The notes below the pieces were generated by a model. The model ran no database searches. It was not told where the DNA came from and worked only from the letters and a program-made list of their open reading frames with translations. 64,000 nt of DNA from Anaeramoeba flamelloides (taxonomy: Eukaryota > Metamonada > Anaeramoebidae), in the NCBI GenBank assembly GCA_027625915.1, contig JANTQA010000008.1, forward strand, positions 8,540,501 through 8,604,500. Direction: 5' to 3'. Position numbers and translations under genes: made by a program. Shown one piece after another: positions 45,301 through 55,695 of this stretch. The stretch's first letter is position 1, and each line of letters starts with the position of its first letter.

Positions 45301-48300
45301 TGTCATTATTTTTTTTTTTTTGATTTTACAAGAAAAACTCTCCTCATGAGCTATAATCTTTCTTACATAATTGTTAGATATTAAAAAAAATTTCAAAAAT
45401 TTTCTTTTTATTTCTAAAATTAATAAAAACTGCCGTTAGCTTTTCCAGAATTTAAAAGAATTGAGCAAAATCTTTGATTTTTCTCCATTCTTTTGAATTC
45501 TAGAAAAGATAGGCACTCTACGACACTCTAAGAAACTTGAATACATTTGACTGAACGACTTCTTGTTGATATTATTATCATATCTAACAATTTTTAAATA
45601 TTCTTGACCTTTCCACCCAAAACTATTTATTATTAAATTTTGTATAATTTTTTTTTGGATTTACATTTAATAATTTTCTATTTCCTAATTAATATTTTCG
45701 TCTTTTTTTTTGGAAAATTTTAATTGGTCTGAAATTTGTTCAAATTCCAAAAGTTATATTTTTTTTTTGAGTTTATATTTTCTTGTGTAAATTGAGATTC
45801 TGGCTTGATCAATTTTTGCTTCAGTTTTGTAAATAATTCTTTGGGAATGTGGACTAATCTTATAACTTTTTTGTTTATTCAAACATCAATCGAGTCAAAA
45901 TATTTTTGGTTTAGATGAAAAAATAACTAGTCTACAGAATAATTGGATAATGTATATTGATTTGAAAATTTGCATTTTTACACCATTAGCTAGTTTTTTT
46001 TTTTTTGACCAAAAAACATTTTTATTTTTATTCAGATATCTTTTACTTTTTTGAAGTTTTTTTTGTAAATTGGTTCTCTTTTTCTAACCAAATTCCTAAA
46101 TATTTTATTTCAGATATTTTTGATTGATTTAGTGTTTTATCAAGTATTTTGATTGATTTCAAATTCTTGAATTATTTTAATTATTATTCTTAATTTTTTA
46201 TCAATTTCTGATACTGACCCACCCATTATCAAAATCAAATCATCTAACAACATTTGAATATTCTTTACCATATGTTTCATTTTTTAGATTAAAAAATGAC
46301 TGATAAATTCAAATAATAAAGGTGATAACAGGTTCTTTATAAACCCCTAATCCAACCCTTTTATAAAAATTTTTTAGCCATATTTTGATTTTTTCATTTC
46401 GAAATATATTTATTGAGTGCATAGTAAACCAATATATGACTAATCTTATCAAAGCATTTTTTTAATATCAATTGTAACAATAAAGAATTCTTTATTTTTG
46501 TATTTCTTTTTGAGTTTTTCGAGTTCAAATACAAAGTTTAGAACTGCAATTCTTGTTTCTAGTTTTTTCTTAAAACCAAATTGAGATTCTGATACAAGAT
46601 TCCAAGAGTCTTCGATTCCTTTATCAATAAGGTTTAGAAAAAAATCTAGCTAGAGTGTTATTAATTGAAATTTCTATATAATTTAAAGGAACTCCTTCAT
46701 CCCCAGCTTTATGTATAAACAAAATAATTCTTTCTTTAATAAAATTAATTATTACTTCACTTGAATTTTTAATCCAATATAAAAATATTCTTTGAAATTT
46801 TTTTAAGAAAAATCTAAAATGATCTTTTTCATTTTTCTTTTTTGATTCAATTTTATAAAATGTTTATTTGTCAAACTCTTTTACTAATTTATTTTTAGAT
46901 ATTTTATTAACTCGTAATTTTTTAAAAAAGAAAAAACATCTGAATATCAAGACAAATTTAATCTATGAATTGTCAATATTAAGATATTTTGATTGAAATT
47001 TTTAGGTTATTATTATAATTATTTTTTTAATAAATTAATTATTTTTTTTTCATATTCTTGATTTTATCACGTCTTTTACTTATGTTGCATTTTGTAATTA
47101 AAAATTTAATATTTTTAAAATGAATTTTTCAACAAAAAATTTTTACTTTCTTATGCTTTTGTCTATTTATTTTTTTTATAGATCTTAACATTTTTATTAT
47201 TTTGGTTATATATTTAAATTCCTATTTTGTATCAAAAACTTGAAATGAATTCTTCATAATATATCATTAATAAATTGAATAGCTGTTTCCCATTATGAAA
47301 AAAATGATAAGATCAGAACAATACTTGGAATGGTTGTTACAGATGTTAACAACATTTGGGATGAAAATTCATCAAATTTAGATCCTCTAGAAAATGGAAA
47401 ACATTCTGACTTAGTACAGATTCACGAAAATAAAAATATTTTAATGTAAGTTTTGTTTATTCAATCTTTATATTTTTTATTTAATTTAATATTGATAATG
47501 GATGGACCAATATCAAAAATAGAACAAATAATCATAATAATAATAATAATATATATATATATATATATATATAACTATACGAGAACTTGTAATGAATACA
47601 AATAATGCAATATCATGAAATCCAATAATATAACTTTGAAATAAAATATTTAGGAATTTTGGTTAGAAAAAGAAAAACATTTACAAAAAAACTACAAAAA
47701 AGGAAAAGATAATTTTAAAAAAATAAAAATTATTTTTCTTTAAAAAAAAAAAACTAGCTAATGGGGTAAAAATGATAAATTTTCAAATAACCATGTGTTA
47801 AGAATTAGCCAATTAATTTATGGACTGGTTATATTTAATCCAAATCAAAAAGATTTTCACTCAGATTGATGTTTGATAAAAAACAAATTATAAGATTTGA
47901 GAAATTAATCCACATTCCCCAAGAATAATTTACAAAACTGAAGCAAAAATTGATCAAGCCAGAATTTCAATTTATAGTAGAAGATATAAAATCGAAAAAA
48001 AAATGAAAAGTTTTTGATTTTGAACACATTTCAAAAAAAGACAACAAAATATCAATTAGAGTACTGAATTTAAAATAATTAAATGCAGATCTATATAATT
48101 GTAGACTAATATTGATAATAAATTGTTCTGGGTGGAAAGGTCAAGAATATTGAAAAATTATTAGATATTATTATAATCCAACAAAAAGTCTTGTCATCGG
48201 TGCCTTACAGTGCTGTAGAGTACCTATATTTTCTAGAATTCAAAAGAATGGAGAAAAATCAAAGATTTTGCTCAATTCTTTTAAATTCTGGAAAAGCTAA

Positions 48301-51072
48301 CTGCGGTTTTCCAGGATTCAAAAGAATCAAGCAAAATCTTTGTTTTTTCTCTAACATATTAAAATTTTGGAAAACCTAACAAAATGTTTCCGTCAAGTGC
48401 TTAGGTTTTCTTGAGTTTTTCTGTTTTTTTTTTTTTTTTGTAAAATCTATTGATTTTCGTTAGGTTTTTTTGAGTTTACTATTTATTTGGAAAATCAATA
48501 GATTTTCGTTAGGTTTTTTTTACTTTAGAAATAAACCGAAAATTTTAATAAATTTTCGGTTTATTTCTAAAGTAAAAAAAACCTAGAACACTTCACAAAT
48601 AAAACAGAAAACCTCAAAAAAACCTAGAACACTCCACAAATAAAGAAAACTCGAGAAAGCCTAATGACAAATAGATTGATTTTACATCTAAACATAAAAC
48701 TCAAAAAAAGCTAAGGGCGTTTTTTTCAATTTAGGAAATAAACTGAAAATTTATTTAATTTTCTCTTTATTTCTTAAATTCAAAAAAATCTAACATGAAG
48801 CGCCTAAGTTTTCTTGGGGTTTTCTGTTTTGATGTAAAATCTATTGATTTTCCAAATAAAGAGAACATTCAAGAAAAACTAGTGATAAGTGCCGTAGAGT
48901 GCCGTAGAGTTCCTAAGTTTTCTTAAGGTTTTCTGTTTTATTTCTAAAGTAAAAAAAACCTAACGAAAATCTATTGATTTTCCAAATACATAGAAAACTC
49001 AAGAAAATCTAACGACGGTTTTCCAGAATTTAAAAGAATTGAATAAAATCTTTGATTTTACTCCATTCTTTCGAATTCTGGAAAACCTAACGAAAAGTGC
49101 CTAGGTTTTTTTTAATTTCAGAAATATACCGAAAATTTATTAAATTTTTCTGTTTATTTCTTAAATTCAAAAAAAAAATAACGGCTGTAAGAGGAAATTA
49201 ATTTCCTTCCTTCAAAAAAAAAAAAAAAAATAATTATGATTTTTTATTAAAATTTTTAAACAAAAATTTCTAATTTATCTGGATTTTCCCTGTTTTGATT
49301 AGAAAACTAATAGATCTTCTAATTAAAAACTAAAACTCTAAAAAATCTAACTGTTAAAGAGTGCATTAATTCCATTCATTTAAAATAATAAAAAAAAAAA
49401 ATTCTTTTTAATTGATGACAAAATTTATTGTTGAAAATATAATTTTAAAACACTTTATTAAATACACGTTTTATTTTTTTGATTTTTTTCTACAAAATAA
49501 ACTAAATAAACTTAAAATGGATCCAACCACAATAGTGCAGAAGAAGACGATGAATTAAAATTAATTCCAGTGTGGGATGAAATTCCAACAAAGCATAACG
49601 TGATATATTTCAAAAATGAAAATGAAAATGAAAATGAAAACGAAAAAGAAAATGAAAATGAAAACGAAAATGAAAATAAAGAAGAAAATTCAAGTCAAGA
49701 AGGAGAAAAAAATGGGAAGAGAAAGGGGGGTCAAATAGAAAACCAAAAAAATAAGGTGAATCAAATTGGAAAAGAAAAAGGAAAAGAAAAAGAAAAAGAA
49801 AAAGGAAAAGAAAAAGAAAAAGAAAAAGAAAAAGGGAAAGAAAAAGAAAGTGATAAAGAAAATGAAAATTACATCCAAAAGTCAACTTTAAATCAATTGA
49901 TTAGATATTTGATTGAAAACCAAAAAAAAGATCCACGATTTGTCAAAATATTTTTAATGACTTACCAATCATTTACATCACCAGGGAAATTATTATATAA
50001 ATTATTTGAAGCATTCCATGTCCCAGATAAATTGAAGGGTGAGAATGAAACAAAAAAAGAATTTGAAGAGCGGAAGTTTCAATTGGAAACCAATATTTTG
50101 AATATTTTAAGATATTGGTTATTGGTTCATTTCAACGATTTTTCGGAAGCATTAGTAGATGAAATTCAAAATTTTATTTCGGAAAATTTAATCAAGCAAT
50201 CAAGATTTGAATTCACATCATCACTTCGAAGTATAATTTCGCTTCAGCAGAAAGGGGGTATTGTTAACACAAATACGGAAGAAGCACCGCCACCAGAACC
50301 AAAGGTGCCCAAAAACTTATTTAGCAAGCAATTGAATTTGTTTGATTTCCATGCTATTGAATTAGCACGACAGATATCGATATCTGATTTTGAAATTTTT
50401 TCCAAAATCCATCAATCAGAATTGTTTAATTGCGCTTGGTCCAAAGAACATCTGAAACATAGAGCCAAAAACGTTTCAATTTTTATTAACAGGTTTAATT
50501 TGCTATCTTCGTGGGTATCAAGTCTAATCGTTGAAACGGAAGGATTGAAAAACCGCGCACATGTATTAAGAAAATTTATTAAAATTGCCAACAACTTGTA
50601 TAAACTAAATAATTTTAACTCCTGTTATTCCATCCTTGCTGGTATTGAATCTTCAGCCGTGCACAGGTTGAAATTTACATTTGAAGAACTTTCCGCAAAG
50701 TATTTGGAATACCTGGGCAATTTAAAAACAATAATGTCCAGCAAAGGCAGTTACAAAAACTATAGAACGTTAATTGAAACAATAACACCACCATGTATTC
50801 CTTATTTGGGTATCTTTTTAACAGACCTTACCTTTATCGAAGACGGCAACCCTGATTATATTAACGGTTTGATTAATTTTACAAAAAGAAAATTAAATTA
50901 CAGAGTAATTGAAAAAATTAAAAAATTCCAAAAAGCTCCCTATAATCTTCACCCTGTTCACCAAATCACAACTTTTTTAAATAAATTCCCTCATCAAGAA
51001 AAATCTACATTATATAAATTGTCTTTGAAAATTGAACCACGCGGTGCTAAAAAAAGTGATTTGAAATTATAA
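42355..51072 (+). CDS. LisH-RasGEF protein
   Basis: Three exons joined here: 42355-43261, 47283-47445 and 49536-51072. Introns are 4,021 and 2,090 bases; donors GTAAAA and GTAAGT; acceptors AATAG both times; phases 1 and 2 both match. Product 868 residues. The N-terminus is low complexity with RERERERE and Ser/Asp/Glu runs. A LisH motif lies at about 278-303 (LILDFLSSNNFQKSLQALED), continued by exon 2 (HYEKNDKIRTILGM, then VNNIWDE). ENENEN and KEKEKE runs follow at 385-465. RasGEF_N is at about 470-575 (LMTYQSFTSPGKLL) and the CDC25-like catalytic domain at about 625-850 (NRFNLLSSWV, NFNSCYSILAGI, PCIPYLGIFLTDLTFIEDGN). It should load Ras-family GTPases with GTP; LisH-RasGEF is a common layout in amoebae. 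TTG at 42313 is not a plausible start; ATG at 42355 is used. Exon 2 is only 163 bases and lies between repeat-filled introns. Confidence 0.88.
43743..44245 (+). repeat. Modular hairpin repeat, copy R3
   Basis: Starts with TGAAGGAAGGAAATTAATTT (palindromic GGAAATTAATTTCC) and CGCCGTTAGG, then a chain of hairpins: AAATAAACAG/TTTATTTC, TTTCCAGAATTT...AATTCTG (twice), and CGAAAATCTATT. It ends in the GGCACTCTACGACACTCC array. In intron 1 of the RasGEF gene. Confidence 0.8.
44393..45081 (+). mobile_element. TTAA-flanked element family B, copy B
   Basis: 689 bp with TTAA at 44389-44392 and 45082-45085. Ends GGGTCTAGTCATTTACC and, in reverse, GGGTCGAGTCATTGCGG. Strongly similar to 31370-32049 over its whole length. 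In RasGEF intron 1. Confidence 0.85.
45420..45540 (+). repeat. Modular hairpin repeat, copy R4 (fragment)
   Basis: One CCAGAATTT...AATTCTAG hairpin with GCCGTTAGC before it and GGCACTCTACGACACTC after it. In RasGEF intron 1. Confidence 0.75.
45546..46960 (-). mobile_element. LINE reverse-transcriptase relic
   Basis: Reading the minus strand, scattered frames give HKAGDEGVPLNY, SQFGFKKKLETRIAVLNFVF, then FFIVTIDIKK followed by FDKISH, the order of reverse-transcriptase blocks in non-LTR retrotransposons. The 3' part (PHIPKELFTKLKQK and WVERSRIFKN) matches the + strand fragment at 47.9 kb. Many stops and shifts. In RasGEF intron 1. Confidence 0.75.
47550..47573. repeat. (AT)n microsatellite
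   Basis: AT run preceded by ATA triplets, in RasGEF intron 2. Confidence 0.9.
47820..48185 (+). mobile_element. LINE fragment, inverted relative to the intron 1 copy
   Basis: CTGAAGCAAAAATTGATCAA and the following AGCCAGAAT are almost identical in reverse to 45.8 kb. The frame reads PRIIYKTEAKIDQARISIYS, then FWVERSRI-like residues further on. In RasGEF intron 2. Confidence 0.7.
48190..49216 (-). repeat. Modular hairpin repeat, copy R5 (largest)
   Basis: Inverted relative to R3. It starts with the tandem-array end (GTGCCTTACAGTGCTGTAGAG), holds about ten hairpin modules including two CCAGAATT types, CCTAACGAAAATC/GATTTTCGTTAGG and AATTTTCGGTTTATTTC, with an internal GTGCCGTAGAGTGCCGTAGAG. 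It ends with GGAAATTAATTTCCTTCC and TTCAA. In RasGEF intron 2. Confidence 0.8.
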
Positions 51073-51243
51073 AGATTAAACTAATTTAATAATTAATATT
51101 TTAATCTTATTTTATATTATTTATTGTTTTATTTTTATTTTATTGTATTGTATTTTTTTTTTTTTTTTTTTTTTGATTTGCCTTGCTTTTTTTGCTTGTT
51201 TAACCCGTTTTAAAGTATATTGGATTGATTGGATATAATCTTT

Positions 51244-51664
51244 GTGGAAAAAAAGTGAAACACAGTTTTTAATTGGGAACATTAATAGAACCTGAAAAGG
51301 AAAAGTAAGATCAATTAAAAAAAGAATAAATAAATAAATAAAGACAAAATGAAGTATTCGCCACAATAACAGTTTTTTTTAATCTATCTTTTAGATATGA
51401 GTTTTTCTTTGATTGATCAATTATTAAAAAGTTGTTCAAAAAATTGACTATTTTTGAGATCTCCAAAACAACATCAAGAATTTCAATAAATCAAGTAGAT
51501 TTAAATTGTATTTGTTGGATTGATTGAAAATAATATAATGGGTTATTATTTGAAGTTAATTGGTTTCTTCTTTTTATTGATTTTACTTTTCATTTTCAGG
51601 TTCTATTAATGTTCCCAATGAAAAACCGTGTTTCACTTTTTTTCCAGTTTCACTTTTTTTCCAC
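51244..51664. mobile_element. Foldback element downstream of the RasGEF gene
   Basis: 421 bp with arms of about 70 bases: GTGGAAAAAAAGTGAAACAC, TTGGGAACATTAATAGAACC and a TGATCAATT-like segment, mirrored at 51570-51664. The right arm repeats CAGTTTCACTTTTTTTCC once more. The 81-codon minus ORF across the left arm is not supported. Confidence 0.8.
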
Positions 51665-51954
51665 AAGGTAAACCCTGTTTCAGTTAAAGGTCATAAAATT
51701 TTCTAGAAATTTCTTTTTTATTTAGAAATTTGATAGATTACCAAATCAAATAACAATAATTTTTAAAGAAAAACGTTGCTAGATTTTCTCAATTTTTTTT
51801 TTGTTAGGAAAATTGGTAAATTACCAATAAATTCAAAACCAATTATTACAAAAAAAAAATATGCCACTAGTTTTTCCTGAATTTTATGTATATTAATAAA
51901 ATCAATATTTTTTACAGTTAATACAAAAAAACTCAAGAAAACCTCATTTAGCCT

Positions 51955-52175
51955 GTACAGAATTTATAAGGATAAAGTAAAATTCAAAAAATTTTATTCA
52001 ATTTTTTTGAAAACTGGAAAAGTACCATTTAGTTTTTTTGAATTTCTTAAACTAAAAAGTTAATTTAAGAAATTTTCTTTTTATTTCTTAAATTAAAAAA
52101 AACCTTGGTACTCTAAGGCACTCCACGGTACTGGAAAACACTTTACTATACTCTATGACACTAAGATATTTCCCA
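51955..52175 (+). repeat. Modular hairpin repeat, copy R6 (diverged)
   Basis: A GTACAGAATTTATAAGGAT...AAACTGG hairpin, an AATTTCTTAAACT hairpin, then the array GGTACTCTAAGGCACTCCACG with further CACTTTACTA and CTCTATGACACT units. Confidence 0.65.
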
Positions 52176-52794
52176 GAAAGTCGGGCAAATTTATTATAAA
52201 ATATATTTATTAAACTCAATCTTCAAAAAGATATTTAAATATCCAAAATCATTAACTACCATTTATTAATTCTTGATAATAATTCAATTTGTTTTCTATT
52301 AATATTGTATTACACAAATATAGGATATTAAATTTTCTGATCTTGATTTTATCTGATATTTTTTAGGAGTGAAAATTGGTGTTTATTATTTTCTTTTTGA
52401 TTGAAAAAACCATTTTCATAACCTGTTTAATCTCAACAAATTTACAAATAGAATTGAAAATAGATAACTATATGTTATTGTTTAAAAAATCATTTATACC
52501 CTTTCCATATTTCCAGTTTTTTATTGAAATAGTTCGTACATTGTTTTAACCAAAAATAGTGCTATTTTTTTTGAAATTTTTTGGAAATATTTCATCCAAC
52601 ATGTTTTAAAATAAATACCTTGGATAATTATTCAATCAGTATTCAATATTAAACTTAATTTGGTATTGTCAATCAATGAATAATTTCACTAACAAAGATG
52701 ATTTTTTATGAAATTTAAAAAAGATGCCCCACTTTTTTGGAAATACATTAGATAAAAAAAAAGAGAGAAAGATTATTCTTGATGGAAGAAGTTA

Positions 52795-52890
52795 AATTAC
52801 ACTCTAAATTTCCTTTTACTCAACTTTCATCAAAAGTAATTTAAGCTTAAAATCATAGATTTCACGATTGTTCAAGGAAAATATACACCT
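52795..52890 (-). mobile_element. LINE 3'-tail fragment
   Basis: AAATTACACTCTAAATTTCC and AAATCATAGATTTCACGATT match the 3' end of the LINE fragment at 11740-11825. Confidence 0.55.
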
Positions 52891-55182
52891 TTTTTTTTGT
52901 ATTTAAAAAGCAAAAGCAAAATATTGAATAAGAAAAAGAAAAAAAAGAAAAAAAATAGAAATTTAAAAAGGGTTTATAAGAAGAAATTGGTAAAAAATCA
53001 AAAAAAAAAAAAACAAAAAAACAATGCTATCTTTAATCAAGGACTCACAAAATCACAACCACGATAATTTTGGTTAAATTTAATTTAATAGTATAGTCAT
53101 TTTTGAAAATAAAATGAAATCTTTTCAAGATCTTGAAATTTTTTTTTTTGTAATTTGTGTTTCGACTTATGAAATGTATGAGTTAACCCCATTTAAACAA
53201 TTTATTGATTTGAGTCTCCTTTTTGAAATTCAAAATTTGCATGTTTCCAATATAAAAACGAAAAAAAGTAACCTATTATTTTGTTTAAGAATTAAGTTAA
53301 TTCTTGAAAATGGGAAAACAAATTTTTCGTTTTATATTGGAATGTATTGATTTCGAAAGTAAATTTTTTATTTGGTAATTTTTTCTTGGATCAATATTTC
53401 AATTCAAATCTTAGCAAACAAAACTAATTGTGGTAGATATAATTCAATAAATTAATATTTGGTACAAGATTAACTCCAGTTTATCAATTAAATTGAGATC
53501 TATTAAGCAAAAAAAGTTTTTTCTTTAATGTTTTGAAAAAGTTGTTTTATGGTTTTCAAAAAATGAAAAAAAATTGCAAAAAAATTTTCATTTTTGAAAA
53601 ATTTTTTGAACAAATTGTTTGGTCTTATTCATAAGAATCCTTAAAACAATTCAATTCATTTTTGGCAGAAAAAAAATGATTTTGAATTTTAAGGATAAAA
53701 TTAACTAATTCCAAAATAGCTTCAAGAAAATTTTATTTTGAAAAATCGAATTTTGTCTTAATACAAAAACAAAATTTTCAGAGTTAAATTTTTACATGAC
53801 TTAAAAACTTTGATTATTATAACTACTCTTCTTAAAAAAATATAATTATTTTTTAATCCTTTGAATATATCAATTTTTTGGTTAACCAAAAGTTTTATCT
53901 CAAAATTGAAAAAAAATATTTATATTAATATTACTGGTAACAAAGAAATTTTAAAGTATAATAATGATCAAAATTGCTATAAATGGGGTAAACAATTGAT
54001 AAATTGTGAGAAATAAAAAGAATTTAATAGTTTTCTTTTTCAGAAAAAATGGAAAAAAAAAATTGATCTCACTAAAGTAATTTTCTTTTATGGCTTTCTT
54101 CTTTTGTTAGAATTTTTTGACACTTGGGATCTACAAAATTTGTAAGTAAAGAATACCACCAATAACATATTTTAAAATTTTGCCTTGTTGTCGTAGAAGA
54201 CTAGTCGCTTAATTTGATAATTGATCATGAATGATCACTTGGGGATCGTTATTTAATTGTTGCAATTGCTTTTTTTTTGTTGATCTCTTTTGCCATAAAC
54301 CTTTGGTCATTTTTATCCTTTGCTTTTTAGATTTTATTTTCAAGTTACTCATATTTTCGTGTTTCAATGTCTTGTAGTATTAACAAGTAACCACTTGATC
54401 TTTTTCCTTTGGAACTCTTCTTCCGAATATAAAGAAGATTCGTCCAGTGGAAAAATGGAAAAAAAATAAAAAAAGTAAATATTGATTGATTTTATTTTCT
54501 GTGAAGTAAAGTTCATATTTTTTCTTTTAGAAAAAATCAATAAAAAGATTTTTTAGACTTAAAGAGGAGGATATGAATTTTTCATTTGATTAAATAATCA
54601 AAGCTTTCAAGCCATTAATCCATGGGAATAATAAAAAGTTTTCATAACGACTAAATACCGTTTAATTTAAATTTTGCCACTTGAGTATACAATTTAAAAA
54701 ATTGGAATAACAATTCTTTTTTGATAATTGAAATGTAGATAATAGATATGGAGTAAGGAAGAATAAAACACTTCATGGTAAAGTTGAGATTTAATTTATC
54801 AATACCGTATAAAACTAAATCTTTTCTAAAAAATTTTAAAAAACAAAAATTTTTAAGGCAAATAATATAAAATATGTATGTTTAAAATATTTGTACATTA
54901 TCCTCAAATCCAAATATTCTCTTATAAATTCAAAATTTTAATAAAGATTTCTTTGGGGGATTTGTTTGATCTTTATTTGAAAACTAACAAGAATACAAAG
55001 ATTTTTTTCACACAAACAAACCTGATAAATTTACATACATTTCGAGATTTTCTTCACAGATAATTGTTTACACAAAATTGCCAGTTTTTAAGCTTATTGA
55101 TGAATATTTATGAATTGTCAAAATTGGTCAAATTCTCGATTTTTCGAAAATAGTCGATTCTATTGAAATTTTTTGAGCAATT
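52891..55182. other. Gene-poor interval
   Basis: A+T-rich. An ATG ORF at 53114-53350 (+, 78 codons) reads like degenerate coding sequence (VSTYEMYELTPFKQFIDLSL), but no family is recognised. Confidence 0.35.
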
Positions 55183-55470
55183 ACCCTAATAAAAAAAGTT
55201 TTTTATAACATGTTATAAACGTGTTATAAAGGTTTAAAATGTTATAAACGTGTTGTAAAGGTGTTATAAACATTTGAAATGTTATAAAATTTTATAATAA
55301 CATCTTTTATAACATTTATGTTTGTTATAAATTGTGTTATAAAATTTGTAACATGTTATAAACCTGTTACAAGAATATTTTTTCAAAAAATATTGAAACA
55401 ATCATCATGTAAAAGGAAATTTTGTTATAAAAATGTTATAAGATGTTTTAAAAAAATTTTTTATTAGGGT
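55183..55470. mobile_element. Element packed with GTTATAA motifs
   Basis: 288 bp with perfect ends TACCCTAATAAAAAA in inverted orientation (left from 55182, right to 55471). The interior holds at least a dozen GTTATAA/TTATAAC heptamers, often as ATGTTATAAAC or CATGTTATAAACGTGTTATAA. No ORF. Size and ends fit a MITE. Confidence 0.7.
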
Positions 55471-55695
55471 AGTATTTAAAACTTCATTTTCGGGAAGTTT
55501 AAGGTATCTTAGTGTATGATAAGGTGAGTTTGAATAGTTTGGATGGTATGTAAAGGTGATTTAGGTTTATATTGTAAAAAAAATTATTATAAACTCATTT
55601 TTTATCAAAATTGTTTAAAATTAATTGCAATTTTATTTTTTTTTTCAATAAATAATTTTGTTTTAATTTCCAAAATACAAAGATATACTCTCTTA

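Noticed and set aside
43743-49216. R3 to R5 as the two ends of one 5.5-kb element carrying exon 2
   Set aside because: R1, R2 and R6 show the tandem-array end right after the hairpins, so R3 and R5 look like separate inverted copies rather than the termini of one unit.
49610-49885. Minus-strand Phe/Leu ORFs opposite the RasGEF gene
   Set aside because: Mirror of the ENENEN/KEKEKE codons on the + strand.
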